64,000 nucleotides of DNA from Homarus americanus (GCF_018991925.1 NW_024753920.1:124001-188000); one strand, 5' to 3'; shown: positions 23,415 through 34,709, counted from the first letter of the stretch. The notes: a model not told the origin generated them from the letters alone. Translations and numbers: made by a program.

Positions 23415-24235
23415 ACAGTCACTATTCACGGGGACACAGCCAGACATTATTCACGGAGACACAGCCAGTCATTATTCACGGGGACACAGCCAGACATTAT
23501 TCACGGGGACACAGCCAGTCATTATTCACGGGGACACAGCCAGTCATTATTCACGGGGACACAGCCAGTCATTATTCACGGGGACACAGCCAGTCACTAT
23601 TCACGGGGACACAGCCAGTCATTATTCACAGAGACACAGCCAGTCATTATTCACGGAACACAACCAGTCATTATTCACGGGGACTGGCAGTCACTATTCA
23701 CGGGGACACAATGATCATTATTCACGGGGACACAGCCAGTCTATTCACGGAACACAGCCAGTCATTATTCACGGAACACAGCCAGTCTTATTCACGGGGA
23801 CACAGCCAGTCGTATTTACGGAACGGCAGTCATTATTCACAGGGGCACAGCAGTCATTATTCACGGGACGCAACCAGTCCTGTTCACGAGGATTTTAGCC
23901 AGTCACTATTCACGGAAATTGTAGTCATTATTCACGGGGACACAGCCAGTCACTATTCACGGGGACACAGCCAGTCATTATTCACAGAGACACAGCCAGT
24001 CATTATTCACGGAGACACAGCCAGTCACTATTCACGGGGACACAGCCAGTCACTATTCACGGAGACACAGCCAGTCATTATTCACGGAGACACAGCCAGT
24101 CATTATTCACAGAGACAGGCAATCAGTCACGAACCTTCATCATTCACAGACAAAAAACAGTCAGACAGTCTCATCATTCACGGAGACAAAGCCAGTCATT
24201 ATTCACGGGGACACAGCAAGTCATATCCCTTCCTT
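23415..24235. repeat. 25-bp minisatellite, about 30 copies
   Basis: Units of attattcacggggacacag plus ccagtc run for 0.8 kb. The edges and 23650-23930 are diverged and truncated. A 307-codon plus-strand frame spans the array. Because 25 is not a multiple of three it cycles through all three phases and has no supporting gene features. Confidence 0.95.
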
Positions 24236-24399
24236 ACCTCACCTCCCAGACAGACAGATAGAGACAGACAGACACCCTCGACTAGATCATCCTCCGCCAA
24301 GGACGAATTCCCGGAGGTAGGAGTGTAAACCTTCCCGTATAAAGGAACACAGCAACATCCGGCTGAGCTCAGGGTAGCGTGACACTCATCCGCACCACC

Positions 24400-24640
24400 A
24401 CAAGAATGACAGTCACACCACCATAACTACTGTACCGTCACTACCACTAACTACCATATCACTATCATTAGAACTATCACCACTATCATCAGTACTACTA
24501 CCACTATTCAGAACTATCCCCACTACTACCATCACTAGAAGTATCACCACTACTACTGCTGCCATTATCACCACCAACACAACCACCACCATCACCACCA
24601 CCACCACTACTATCACACTATATCATTAGCACCACCATCA
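24400..24640. repeat. Degenerate (CCA/ACT/ATC)n triplet tract
   Basis: Long run of accactaccatcactat-type triplets. Confidence 0.75.
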
Positions 24641-25595
24641 CACCATACCCACACAGAGACGCGGGCTAAGTTAGTTTACCAGAGGAAGACGTGAGGCTCA
24701 CTGGAGTGTTCTGAGAGCCTATTGAACCCAGACTCCAACCCCGACATAGACACAGTGAAGAGGGAATTTGCAAGTTATTAAACCTGGTTCACGGCGGAGT
24801 TTAAACCCGAGTCCAAGAGGGTGAAGAGCAGGAGAGGGGGGCTGCCTGTGTGAGATGTAGGATGCAGGTGGGGGGGGGGGGTTTGTAAAGTGAGAGGGTG
24901 AGTGAATGAGTGGGTGAGTGAATGAGTGGGTGAGTGGGATTATGCTGGGAAGGTTGATTTACTGGTACTGATTTATTGTATCTACTTGGATAAAGGTTAA
25001 ACTAAAATATAATTCCAAATATGAACACCGTATGTATGTACCCGTGTGTGTGTGTGTGTTTGTGTGTGTGTGTCTACGTATGTGCACTCGCAAAAACACG
25101 TTCACTCCGTTCATTAGAAACTTTTCGGAAAGATCTCGTTTGAAGATTTTCTGTCAACCAACCTGCACGTAAGACAAGATTTGCTGGAAGGTCCTGTAGA
25201 TTCTAATGAACGGTATCAACTGTAAATGACATATAGCGTCATGTTACCCTCGCGCTAGGACACACATGAAGGCCTAGCAACATATCCTCTGCTTCACTTG
25301 CTGACCTGACACAATGGTGAGATATTGACGTCCTCCACGCCGTACCCTGAGTGTCAGAACGCCAGGGGCATTCAGCACGTCCGTCGTTCCCTGCCATTAT
25401 ATAATACAGTATACCATCGTCGGACGCAGCTTCGCCTTCCATTTCCTACTACGACAGCGAACTTGATGCTTCCCTCACTACACATCAGCTGTCCATCATA
25501 TTCAATAGTTCAACACTGGACGTGACATGAAATGGTAACTTAAATGATCCTTGTATATAAGAATAATTATAAACTCACATATAACACGTGTTTCA
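24641..25595. other. Unique DNA with short gagtgaatgagtggg repeat and an inverted repeat
   Basis: gagtgaatgagtgggt repeats twice at about 24900-24935. A 15-bp inverted repeat (one mismatch) is at 25107-25121 and 25199-25213. The complex block 25220-25530 is open on both strands for about 65 codons but shows no recognisable motif. Confidence 0.45.
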
Positions 25596-25600
25596 GGGTA

Positions 25601-25690
25601 AGTTATCATTGACAGATAACACGGTGTCTAAGTTATCATTGACAGATAACACGGTGTCTAAGTTATCATTGACAGATAACAAGGTGTCTG
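25601..25690. repeat. Three 30-bp units, each with a GTTATC/GATAAC hairpin
   Basis: Three units in exact register (25601, 25631, 25661), differing by two bases. Each contains gttatc-attgaca-gataac, a perfect 6-bp inverted repeat with a 7-nt loop, which also presents GATA-type words. Confidence 0.9.
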
Positions 25691-25990
25691 TCTGTACACG
25701 ATAGTTGAGATACAGGATATTGTAGGTTCACGATCACCGCCTCAACAGACAGTGAAGGACTACCACCACACAGCACACACGTTAGCCTCCTTCCCTAACC
25801 TTGAACACACCATCTTACTCCCAACAGTTATGTATAATTGACACATAACTCACTCCCTCCCTCAATATACTTAGCAATATTTTGTACAATAATTCCCTCG
25901 GCTCATGAAAGTATTATTACATGTTTTAAAGCCACGTTTTACATCTCATTAAACTCAACCGCACCATTACCAACGTCTGGAGGCGGCCGC
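25691..25990. other. Unique DNA
   Basis: No recognisable feature. Confidence 0.4.
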
Positions 25991-26196
25991 TATGATGGCA
26001 CCATGCACCAGGACATATATATACTCTATAATGGCACCCACACACCACCGCACTCTATAATGGCACCCACACACCACCACACTCTATAATGGCACCCACA
26101 CACCACCACACTCTATGATGGCACCCACACACCACCACACTCTATGATGGCACCCACACACCACCGCACTCTATGATGGCACCCACACACACTTAA
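25991..26196. repeat. 29-bp minisatellite, ctataatggcacccacacac
   Basis: Six near-identical units plus a diverged first one. The main difference is ctataatgg versus ctatgatgg, segregating left and right. The segment 26197-26680 after it is unique. Confidence 0.9.
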
Positions 26197-26680
26197 GAGT
26201 CTTTGTATTCTGGTGTTATAGTCTACTCTGTATTTTCTCCTGGTGGACGTTTATATACGGACATAGAGAAGCCAAGATCACTACACGTAACAGTAATCCT
26301 GATGATATTACAAGTCATATTATACAAAGAACTCAGAAGGTAAATGACCACAGGAGATCCGACACTTGAAATCTAGATGAAACTTCAAAGCTCCTCTTTC
26401 AATTTAACTTGTTAGTTGTGTTTATTGTGTTATTATCGTATACAATGATTATTATTATTGTGTGTGACAATGATATTATTAATGTGTGTGTTAAAATCTA
26501 ACACAGGAAAACCAATAGAAACAATATAGCTGAATAATTAAGAGATAAATAAGGAGTCATTCTTGACCACAGTGCCGGTCAGTATTATCCCGAGTCATCC
26601 CCCCGTGATACACGGCCGCTGCTGCCAGATATACTGCCTAAAGTAACTACTGTACACGTCTGGGACCATAAAACTTATGC

Positions 26681-26684
<4 letters not shown>

Positions 26685-26721
<37 letters not shown>

Positions 26722-26830
26722 GAGAAAATTTTGCAACTCGCAAAGGTGTCGACAATGAACAAATACAATTACTATATAGCAGTAGTAGTAGTTGTAATAA
26801 TAATAATAATAAATAATAATAATAAAAGCA
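26685..26830. repeat. (AT)n and (AAT)n microsatellites
   Basis: (at)n at 26688-26718 and (aat)n at about 26795-26828, with unique sequence between. Confidence 0.85.
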
Positions 26831-27110
26831 ATACATGGTATCAAGTTAATTCTACTCGCAAAATACAACACAACACAACACAACGCAACACACCTCAGCA
26901 CAGCAACAGAGAAGCCATATGTTATGTTTTCAACAAATTGTCCCACAAGTACCGGGTTCAATAAGATAAAAGTATTTTTAAAGTTGGAGGAGATCCATCT
27001 TTTGTGAGGCTAAATATCAATAATTATCATAATAGTGGCACCAAAAACAGTGTTCCTTGCACTCTGCGCGTGGCGACCCACACAAAACCCGCCCGTCGTA
27101 TCCTCTTACT
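26831..27110. other. Unique DNA with (cacaa)n
   Basis: Four cacaa pentamers at about 26866-26886. No gene recognised. Confidence 0.4.
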
Positions 27111-27560
27111 TGTCCCCCTCCCTGTTGCTGCTACACCCCTCCTCCCTACTCCACCCTGCTTAACCTCTCTTCCCTCCCTACCTACCTGCTTCACCTTGCC
27201 TAACCTCTCCTCCCTCTTTCCTCCCTTACCTGCTTCACCTAACCTCTCTTCCCTCCCTACCTACCTGCTTCACCTTGCCTAACCTCTCCTCCCTCTTTCC
27301 TCCCTTACCTGCTTCACCTTGGTTAACCTTCCCTCCCTCTCTCCCTCCTTCCTTACCTACTCCATCTAGCTTAACCTCTCCTGCCTCTGTTTCTCTCCCT
27401 ATTCCACCTTGCGAAACCACTCCACTTTCTTTCCTTCCTTACTCCACCATTCCCAATCTATCCTCATTCCCTATTTCAATGCACTTAACCTATCTTACCT
27501 CCTTCCCTGTACCCTTCCTAACCTATCCACGTTTCCTCCCTCACACTACAACTAGATCTT
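27110..27560. repeat. Polypyrimidine block with 79-bp tandem duplication
   Basis: The segment beginning acctctcttccctccctacc at 27163 is repeated at 27242 almost unchanged. The block continues as ttcacct/taacctc units. Confidence 0.85.
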
Positions 27561-28695
27561 CTCCCTCACACCATAACCACAACACCACAACACACGTCTC
27601 ACCACAACCCCACTCCCTTGATATCCTGTCAAATGTAAACATATAGATATTTACAGTATACATCGTGTTTCGAGTTACACCCTTATACGAGCTGGTCACA
27701 AATTGTCCTCCTTTCACCCGCTTGTCTTTGCCCTGTTATTAACGCCTCCTTTACACTTATCATTCTTGTGTTTTCTTAAGTTTCTCTGAATATATAAAAC
27801 TTTTGTTGTCGGTCTTCTCACAACAATCAGAGCACTATAACACCAAGGTACAAATGCACTCAAGTGACCTCGCCTCCACTGCTGCACTCAAGTGACCTCG
27901 CCTCCACTGCTGCACTCACCATCACTCTACTTCATGATCTACTCGAGTGCGTCATGTCACTTTTATCATCAATAATCGTCACATCACATTCTTGTATTTT
28001 CCTCCAATAATTTATCACACGTAACTATGCTTAGTATTTCTCCCGTGTTGTTTATTCCAGGGATAATTTCTTCACACTGGGGGTCAGGAGAGACAGCAGT
28101 ACCACCGACGACACATCTTATTCTTTCATGACATAACATACGTCCGGAATCGCACTTCAAAATAAACTAATCCGAGTTGCTGGAATCCTAGACGTGATTT
28201 AATTCAGCTTTGATATTAACACTAATACCCGAAAATAAATCGGGGTTAAAATAAATCTCAGAGCGGAAAAAAAAACACTTGTGACTGCCATAATGATTGA
28301 GGATCAAGACACGTGTATACTGTTTACACCACACACAGAGACGCACATACACACACACACAAACACCTGGCCAGCTAGCAGACTAAAGACAGGTAAGCAC
28401 TACCACCAGACACCTTCACGTAGAGACTAATTCTTAGCCAGAGCCCCAGCGGGAGGGAGGGAGGGAGGGGAGAGACTGTGGGTGGGGGAGGGAGGCTGTT
28501 GCTTGTCACGGTGGCTGATCAGAACCTTCGAGGTAATGCCCCGCCTGCTACCTACACCACACATTACACCTTCCAGTTTACAGGAAAAAAAAAGAAGAAA
28601 ATTCCAGCGTTATCGAGCGCACGTTTTGTGAACTTCAACGACGAGACATTTTTCACTGTAACTCTTCCAAACTAACGACCTGTGTGTGAGTCTGC
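27561..28695. other. Unique DNA with a 28-bp direct duplication
   Basis: A 28-bp unit (gcactcaagtgacctcgcct plus 8 bp) is duplicated at about 27855-27915. No gene recognised in the rest. Confidence 0.45.
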
Positions 28696-28699
28696 AAGT

Positions 28700-29165
28700 C
28701 GGGGTATTGGTGATGGGCTGAGGAGGTTCTGGTGATGGGGTTGAAGAGGTTCTGGTGATGGGGTTGAAGAGGTTCTGGTGATGGGGTTGAGGAGGTTCTG
28801 GTGATGGGGTTGAGGAGGTTCTGATGATGGGAGGAAGAGGTCCTGGTGATGGGGTTGAGGAGGTCCTGGTGATGGGGTTGAGGGAGGTCCTGTGATGGGG
28901 TTGAGGAGGTCCTGGTGATGGGGTTGAGGTATTACTGGTGATGGGGGTTGAAGAGGTTCTAGTGGGGTTGAAGAGGTTCTGGTGATGGGGTTGAAGAGGT
29001 TCTGGTGATGGGGTTGAAGAGGTTCTGGTGATGGGGTTGAGGAGGTTCTGGTGATGGGGTTGAGGAGGTTCTGATGATGGGAGGAAGAGGTCCTGGTGAT
29101 GGGGTTGAGGAGGTCCTGGTGATGGGGTTGAAGAGGTTCTGATGATGGGAGGAAGAGGTCCTCTT
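28700..29165. repeat. 23-bp minisatellite, about 20 copies
   Basis: Units of ggttctggtgatggggttga plus aga. A sub-block with gatgatgggaggaagagg recurs at about 28820, 29070 and 29140, so there is higher-order structure. A 203-codon Pro/Ser/Thr-rich minus-strand frame passes through all three phases of the 23-bp unit, giving a 23-residue protein period. It has no other gene evidence. Confidence 0.9.
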
Positions 29166-29880
29166 GATTGGGCTAATGCATTCCTATGATCGTGGGTAGA
29201 CAGGCATATACAGACACACACAATAACTCACACACAAAAAGACAGACAGTGAGAGGAGGTCCAGACAGGTGAACGAGCCCATCCCAATATGCCACAATAC
29301 ACAAGAGTGACATCTGGCCTCTCTCTCTCTCTCTCTCATCAAAACGTTTTTATGCATCCAACAGACTGTCTCCGTTGGTCAATTTGGTGTAATTTTCCTG
29401 TACGTGGTTTCAGACGGAGGCGAGCCAAGGTTTTCGTGTGTCGTTGTGTGATGCGGCACCTCGAGACTGACCACTGCAAACATTCCAGTGTGTTTGGATG
29501 AATTGTTATGATGAATATATGACTTTGTTGGGATATATGATGTATATATATATGAGTTTGTTGGGATATATGATGAATATATTTATTAGTATGTATAGTA
29601 AATTAGAGGGAATAGGGACATTGAACACAGTAAAGGTGAAATAGACTTATTAACTATATTATCTGTTATTTAGGATCTAATATTAATATACAGGTAAATG
29701 TATATATATAAATATTTAAATGTACATAAACAAACCAGTGATAAAAGGGAACATGAGAGAAAGTACAATAACGTGTGTGTGTGTGTGTACGCTGTCACAG
29801 AGTCTTCTCATGGACAACATTAATTATTAACGCTTGGCAACACTACTCGTTACTTCCGGCCACACACTGATTTTTGTTGA
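29166..29880. other. Unique DNA with ~35-bp AT-rich repeat at 29505-29585
   Basis: tttgttgggatatatgatg recurs twice with ga/gt-atatat filler. No gene recognised. Confidence 0.5.
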
Positions 29881-29995
29881 CCTTGTGGTGGTTGTGGTAG
29901 TGGTGATGGTGGTGGTTGTGGTAGTGGTGATGGTGGTGGTTGTGGTAGTGGTGATGGTGGTGGTGATGGTGGTAGTGGTATTAATGACTGTGGTG
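29880..29995. repeat. 24-bp GGT-type minisatellite
   Basis: Three near-identical units of ggtggttgtggtagtggtga plus tggt. Confidence 0.85.
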
Positions 29996-30084
29996 GGAGT
30001 AGCGGTGGTGATTGGCGATGGATTATGGTGGTAGAAATGTTAGTATTAATAATGTAATTAAGGAAGAGATATTAGGGTAGTAGT

Positions 30085-30087
<3 letters not shown>

Positions 30088-30157
<70 letters not shown>
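30088..30157. repeat. (CA)n microsatellite
   Basis: About 35 uninterrupted CA dinucleotides. Confidence 0.95.
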
Positions 30158-30158
<1 letters not shown>

Positions 30159-30255
30159 ATTCCTCATAATCGACACACAACCCACTCATCTACCTCCACC
30201 ACATCACACCGGCACACCATAACATTAGATGAAATAATGAATATCGTTATAAATA

Positions 30256-30374
30256 GTGTAGTGTAGGGTAGGGTAGGGTAGGGTAGGGTAGTGTAGGGTA
30301 GTGTAGTGTAGTGTAGTGTAGTGTAGTGTAGTGTAGTGTAGTGTAGTGTAGTGTAGTGTAGTGTAGTGTAGTGT
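30256..30374. repeat. Pentamer array (GGGTA)n-(GTGTA)n
   Basis: All units are 5 bp. Five gggta units on the left give way to about sixteen gtgta units on the right, a one-base variant taking over part of the array. Confidence 0.95.
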
Positions 30375-30423
30375 CAAGTTGCTAATAATTTATGAAGGAA
30401 TTGTGTTTTTCTGATCTTTTAAG

Positions 30424-30488
30424 TTAGTTCCGTCTCCTGCTCGACAACCAACAGACAGCTGCCGTGTTCTTCCTCTCATCCACCACCG
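30424..30488 (+). other. Putative 65-nt exon (weak)
   Basis: A pyrimidine-rich AG (tttttctgatcttttaag) precedes and a near-perfect donor CCG|GTAAGT follows. Two of three frames are open. No recognisable peptide motif. Confidence 0.22.
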
Positions 30489-31203
30489 GTAAGTAATCTG
30501 TAACAAATTAAGATGAACTAGTAAGAAAAAAGAGAGAGAGGGGGAGCGCTTGTAACCTTACAGCTTGGTGGAGTCGCTTGTCTTTTAAAGTTCCTCCTCG
30601 GCCCAATTAAAGAGTAATTTGAGCTGATAATGAGGTAATTATCATGTACTGGGCCCTTGTTAATCGTCGGTAGTGGTTCCCGTCTGCGTGCTGATGCTTA
30701 ACAGGGCGTGGTTCACCTACTTAGCCCTCGCTATACTCAACTACTTCTTAGATAAATCAACAACTTTGGTGGTTTATCTATTTTGGGGTTCAATGGTCAC
30801 TTGTTTTCTTTAGCCAAAATTAATACCCCGTTAGCCACTGTGTATGTAACGTATATTGTGGTTTGGTTCTTTATTTTACCTTAACAACTTAGGTAAATAT
30901 TGCTGTCATATGAGTTTTGTATTAGCCAATGGCGAAGCACAATGAGGGTGACAGCACCACCACTAATTCCACAAGCGCCTCGTCATCTCCAGTTTCTGTA
31001 GCACTGCCAAATTCAAACCAAATGGAGGTGAGGTGAGGTGAGGTGAGGTCAGGTGAGGTCAGGCACTCGCGACCAGTGACACTAGCCGCTGAGGAACTAC
31101 TGGACGGCATATTTCAATCAAGTAGGAAGAGAATAGCGGTCAACATTCTCTACAATCTGGGCTGAGTTACCAGAGTGTGAGGCAAGTGGCGTGACAATTA
31201 TAC

Positions 31204-31205
<2 letters not shown>
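30489..31205. other. Unique DNA with concentric palindrome at 30600-30655
   Basis: GGCCCA (30600) pairs with TGGGCC (30650), and inside it TGATAAT (30625) pairs with ATTATCA (30638). AATTA/TAATT words are frequent. A short (aggtg)n run lies at 31025-31060. No gene recognised. Confidence 0.4.

Positions 31206-31206
<1 letters not shown>

Positions 31207-31262
<56 letters not shown>
31207..31262. repeat. (GA)n microsatellite
   Basis: About 28 uninterrupted GA dinucleotides. Confidence 0.95.
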
Positions 31263-31266
<4 letters not shown>

Positions 31267-31364
31267 CTGCTAATGGGAGGAACATGATACAACTCACTAG
31301 ATACAGCTACAGGTAATGATACGTGGTCTGTCGGTGTCACCAGCAACAATACTCCCCTGAGATG

Positions 31365-31402
<38 letters not shown>

Positions 31403-31607
31403 CCCCCCAATTGAGTCGCTACTGGAGTCACGCAAGGCAACAGCTAACACCCGCCTTCAGAGTGTTAGATTTCCGTCAGCCTTACAGTGTCGGCAGATCA
31501 GGTTGTCAAGTGTCGCATCACATAGTCTGGAAAACTGTTTGTGGACATTCATATATGGACCTTTTTCTTGGTGCCTTTAATAAGTTGTTTCCTCACACAC
31601 ACACACA
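31263..31607. other. Unique DNA with (CA)n at 31367-31401
   Basis: No gene recognised. A second short (CA)n run at about 31592-31608 leads into the duplication. Confidence 0.5.
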
Positions 31608-31716
31608 CAAGGTGGCGATCAGGTGGAGGGCCTTTTAGGTGTTTGTGCTACAGAATTGTATGTTTTCTGACTAACAAAGGAAGACTATACACACAGATAA
31701 ATACAAACAATACACT

Positions 31717-31783
<67 letters not shown>

Positions 31784-31892
31784 GGTGGGATCAGAAGGGC
31801 CTTTGGGTTTTGTGCTACAGATGTATGTTTTCTGACTAACAAGGAAGACTATACACACAGATAAATACAAACAATACACTCAAACACACACA

Positions 31893-31949
<57 letters not shown>
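31608..31949. repeat. ~170-bp tandem duplication, each copy ending in (CA)n
   Basis: The segment starting aaggtggcgatcagg at 31609 recurs as aaggtgggatcagaagg at 31783. Both run through tgttttctgactaacaa and a 40-bp identical stretch into a (CA)n array (31720-31781 and 31884-31949). The right copy carries several small deletions. Confidence 0.9.
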
Positions 31950-31952
<3 letters not shown>

Positions 31953-32009
31953 ACTATGATCTTATTTACGTTGAAGAATAAAATAGATTATCCAAACGTG
32001 TACTAAAAA

Positions 32010-32103
32010 AACCCACTCATGCCTCACCCACTCATGCCTCACCCACTCATGCCTCACTGGTGTAAAGTCGGCGAAAAAAAAAAAAAAAAAAGAGAAAAAA
32101 AAG
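32010..32103. repeat. 15-bp repeat (acccactcatgcctc) x3 and poly(A)
   Basis: Three exact units at about 32010-32056, then a purine run with A17 and A7 blocks at 32074-32102. Confidence 0.85.
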
Positions 32104-32364
32104 TTATGCAAATACGTGACTCCGTGTCCGTTTTCCTTTACACGGCCACGCTCACGTTCCCGCTGGGCTGTACGTATCTCCAAAATTTATTATAAAAGGC
32201 CCGTGTCCAATAAGGTTTCCCGTGGCGAATAAGTCCCGTACACGGCCCTACCAATAACGCTTCCTCCTTGAACACATCGGCGGAGGTACATGACTGAGTG
32301 TCCTCCATGATGTATTAGTGTGAGTTTGTTGTATAAGATGTTGCTGTGTCACATGTTTGATGCG

Positions 32365-32492
32365 TGTCCACTGGTCTCCCATACCTTACGTGTCCACTGG
32401 TCTCCCATACCTTACGTGTCCACTGGTCTCCCATACCTTACGTGTCCACTGGTCTCCCATACCTTACGTGTCCACTGGTCTCCCATACCGAT
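32365..32492. repeat. 26-bp minisatellite x5
   Basis: Five essentially identical units starting tgtccactggtctcccatac at 32365, 32391, 32417, 32443 and 32469. All three plus-strand frames are open. Confidence 0.95.
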
Positions 32493-32644
32493 CATTCTAC
32501 ATACGTGTCCAAAAAAGTTTCTCTCGTCAAAATGTCTGTCTGGCACGTGTCTATTAAAAGTCCCATGTCTATTATTGTATACACGCGTTCATCAGACTCC
32601 TGTGTTCAACATGTCTAAGACGTGTCAAATGACCATCCACAGAC

Positions 32645-32790
32645 CGTACAAAAACAACAACAACAACAACAATAATAATAATAATAATAATAAACAAAAA
32701 ATATAAAGAACAAGAAAAAAACACACAAAAAATAAAACAAACTACTCACAATACCCTAAAATATCACAAAACAAATATAAAAACAAGGCT

Positions 32791-32842
<52 letters not shown>
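32645..32842. repeat. (AAC)n/(AAT)n and (CA)n microsatellites
   Basis: Triplet run at about 32650-32693, A-rich spacer, then (CA)n at 32793-32842. Confidence 0.9.
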
Positions 32843-32846
<4 letters not shown>

Positions 32847-33238
32847 GAACAGAGGGCGGGTGAGGCAGGGTGTGACGACCAGCAACAGCAGCTCAGTGTG
32901 GCCACAAATTTACTGCCCAATAATTTCGCGGACCAACTCCACCGTGTGTCCGGTACGTGACTCGCGCGACGCCGGCAACCAGCAATATTCCGTCCGGCTA
33001 CTGGAACAACCGGCCAGAATTTGGAATAGGCGATGATTTGACGGAAGCTGACCAGCATCCGATGGCTATCATCATCCACAACATCCGAATAGCCGACCCA
33101 GAAAAGCAGGATATCTGACGCCAATAGGGCCGGATACGACCACAATATCAACCAGAGCCACTAGAGCCGGATACGTCCACAATATCAACCTACATCAAGA
33201 GCCGGTTACGTTCACAATATGAAAAACAATAACTCTGA

Positions 33239-33239
<1 letters not shown>
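32843..33239. repeat. Degenerate ~38-bp repeat, ggatacgtccacaatatcaa
   Basis: The clearest units are at 33128, 33168 and 33202 (gccggatac...cacaatatcaacc). Earlier text (32940-33110) carries weaker matches (ccggc, atccgatgg, atccacaacatccg). A 120-codon minus frame across it has no recognised domain. Confidence 0.5.

Positions 33240-33291
<52 letters not shown>
33240..33291. repeat. (CA)n microsatellite
   Basis: About 25 uninterrupted CA dinucleotides. Confidence 0.95.
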
Positions 33292-33292
<1 letters not shown>

Positions 33293-33359
33293 CAGACCTG
33301 AAGGAAAATCATAAACATTAAGTACAAATATATGCCTCAAACAAGACCTAGCCAGCGTC

Positions 33360-33470
33360 AGGAATATCTAGGAATGGATGACTGGGAATTTGATGTCTTT
33401 AGGAATGAGAACTTCTTTTTTTTTAATTTGGTAGGAATATCTAGGAATGGGTGGCTGGGAATTTGACGTA
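33360..33470. repeat. Direct repeat of ~38 bp flanking the LINE 3' end
   Basis: taggaatatctaggaatgg plus a further ~18 bp occurs at about 33358 and 33432, the second copy ending just before the LINE 3' terminus. Confidence 0.75.
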
Positions 33471-33548
33471 ATAAATAACACAAGACACAAGAACATAAGA
33501 ATGGAGGAAACTGCAGCGGGCCTATTGGCCCATACTGGGCAGTCCCGT

Positions 33549-33962
33549 TTACACCCAACCCCTATTGCTCATATGAGCATCCAACCTATGTTTGAAGCAA
33601 TTCAGCGTATTTGAGTTAATGATGATATTTGGTAACTTGTTTCATTCATCCACTACTCTGTTTCCAAACCAGTGTTTACCTATTTCACGCCTAAATCTAA
33701 ATTTGTCTAATTTAAAACCATTGTTACGAGTTCGCTCCTGGTTGGATAGTTTAAGTACCTTTGTAATGTCCCCTTTGTTTAGCCCTGACTTCCACTTATA
33801 CACCTCTATCAGGTCGCCCCTCGCTCTACGTCTTTCGAGGGAGTGCAAATTAAGATGCTTTAACCTGTCTCTATACTCAAGGTTCCTAATGCCCGGGATT
33901 AGTCTTGTCATTCTCCTCTGAATTCTTTCCAATGATTCTATATCCATTCTGTAATACGGTGA
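33549..33962 (-). pseudogene. LINE RT C-terminal domain (relic)
   Basis: In-frame continuation after the TAG stop. Residues RMDIESLERIQRRMTRLIPG and following match copy B closely. A second tryptophan codon has changed to TGA near 33639, and the natural end (NRGWV then TAA at 33549-33551) is still present. Similarity to copy B extends through the 3' UTR. Confidence 0.88.
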
Positions 33963-34529
33963 CTAGAACTGAACTGCGTAGTCCAGGTGTGGTCTCACAA
34001 GAGCAAGATACAGTTTTACGATGACCTCGCTAGTCTTGTAACTAACACTCCTTTGTATGAACCCAAGTACTTTATTAGCCTTTTTACGAGCAGAAACACA
34101 TTGTTTACTTGGTTTAAGGTTCCTACTTATCATTACTCCTAAATCTCTCTCGCAGTCGGATTTCTCTATGGCATCGTTGTTCATCTGGTATCTGGTTTCC
34201 CTGTTTACATCTCCTATACTGAGTACTTTACATTTGTCGACGTTGAATTTCATCTGCCATTTTTCAGACCATTGGAAAAATTTGTTTAGATCTTCCTGTA
34301 GTTTTGCCGAGTCCTCGTCAGATTTGATAACACGTCCTATTTTAGTGTCATCAGCAAATTTACTTATGTTGCTGTCTATGCCGATATTTATGTCGTTTAT
34401 GTATATAATAAACAATAATGGTCCAAGTACTGAGCCTTGGGGAACTCCACTTGTGACGTTGCTCCAATGGGACTTAGTGCCGTTAATGCTCACTCGCTGT
34501 TTCCTGTCCTGTAACCACGCCCCATCCAT
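33963..34529 (-). pseudogene. LINE reverse transcriptase, catalytic core (relic)
   Basis: A 188-codon open stretch contains SGVPQGSVLGPLLF (residues 27-40), the catalytic KFADDTK (57-63, with the two metal-binding aspartates) and the later DLGV and LVRPHLDYAVQF segments. The frame stops at 33960-33962, where a tryptophan codon TGG, intact in copy B, has become TAG. The reading then resumes in the same frame (next entry). The catalytic residues are kept, but the frameshifted segment upstream and two nonsense changes downstream make the element dead. Confidence 0.9.
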
Positions 34530-34709
34530 TTAAGGATGTCACCTTTGATGCCATGAGCTTACCTTCTAATTAGTTCGTGGGGACTCTGTCGAAGGCTTTG
34601 CTAAAGTTATACCACATCATAATTGTGCCCCCTCGTCCACTGATTCGAAAACTGATGAAAAGAATGTTAATAGATTTAGTTTGGCAAGAACGTCCGGCTA
34701 GAAGCCATG

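Noticed and set aside
23405..24328. 307-codon plus-strand frame
   Set aside because: It coincides with the 25-bp minisatellite and cycles through all phases of the unit; flanks show no gene structure.
28610..29221. 203-codon Pro/Ser/Thr-rich minus frame resembling a mucin-like protein
   Set aside because: The 23-residue period equals the 23-bp DNA period, as expected for a stop-free repeat read in three phases; no signal peptide or other domain is visible.
29340..29420. Similarity of ggtcaatttggtgt at about 29379 to about 59738
   Set aside because: A 14-bp match with only loose resemblance around it; insufficient to define a repeat family or shared exon.
32789..33151. 120-codon minus frame (starting MILWSYPALLASD)
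   Set aside because: It overlaps a degenerate repeat and runs into a (CA)n array; no recognisable domain or gene structure.
33358..33470. Target-site duplication of LINE copy A
   Set aside because: The ~38-bp direct repeat lies entirely on the 3' side of the element; no matching copy is seen at the 5' junction near 35322.
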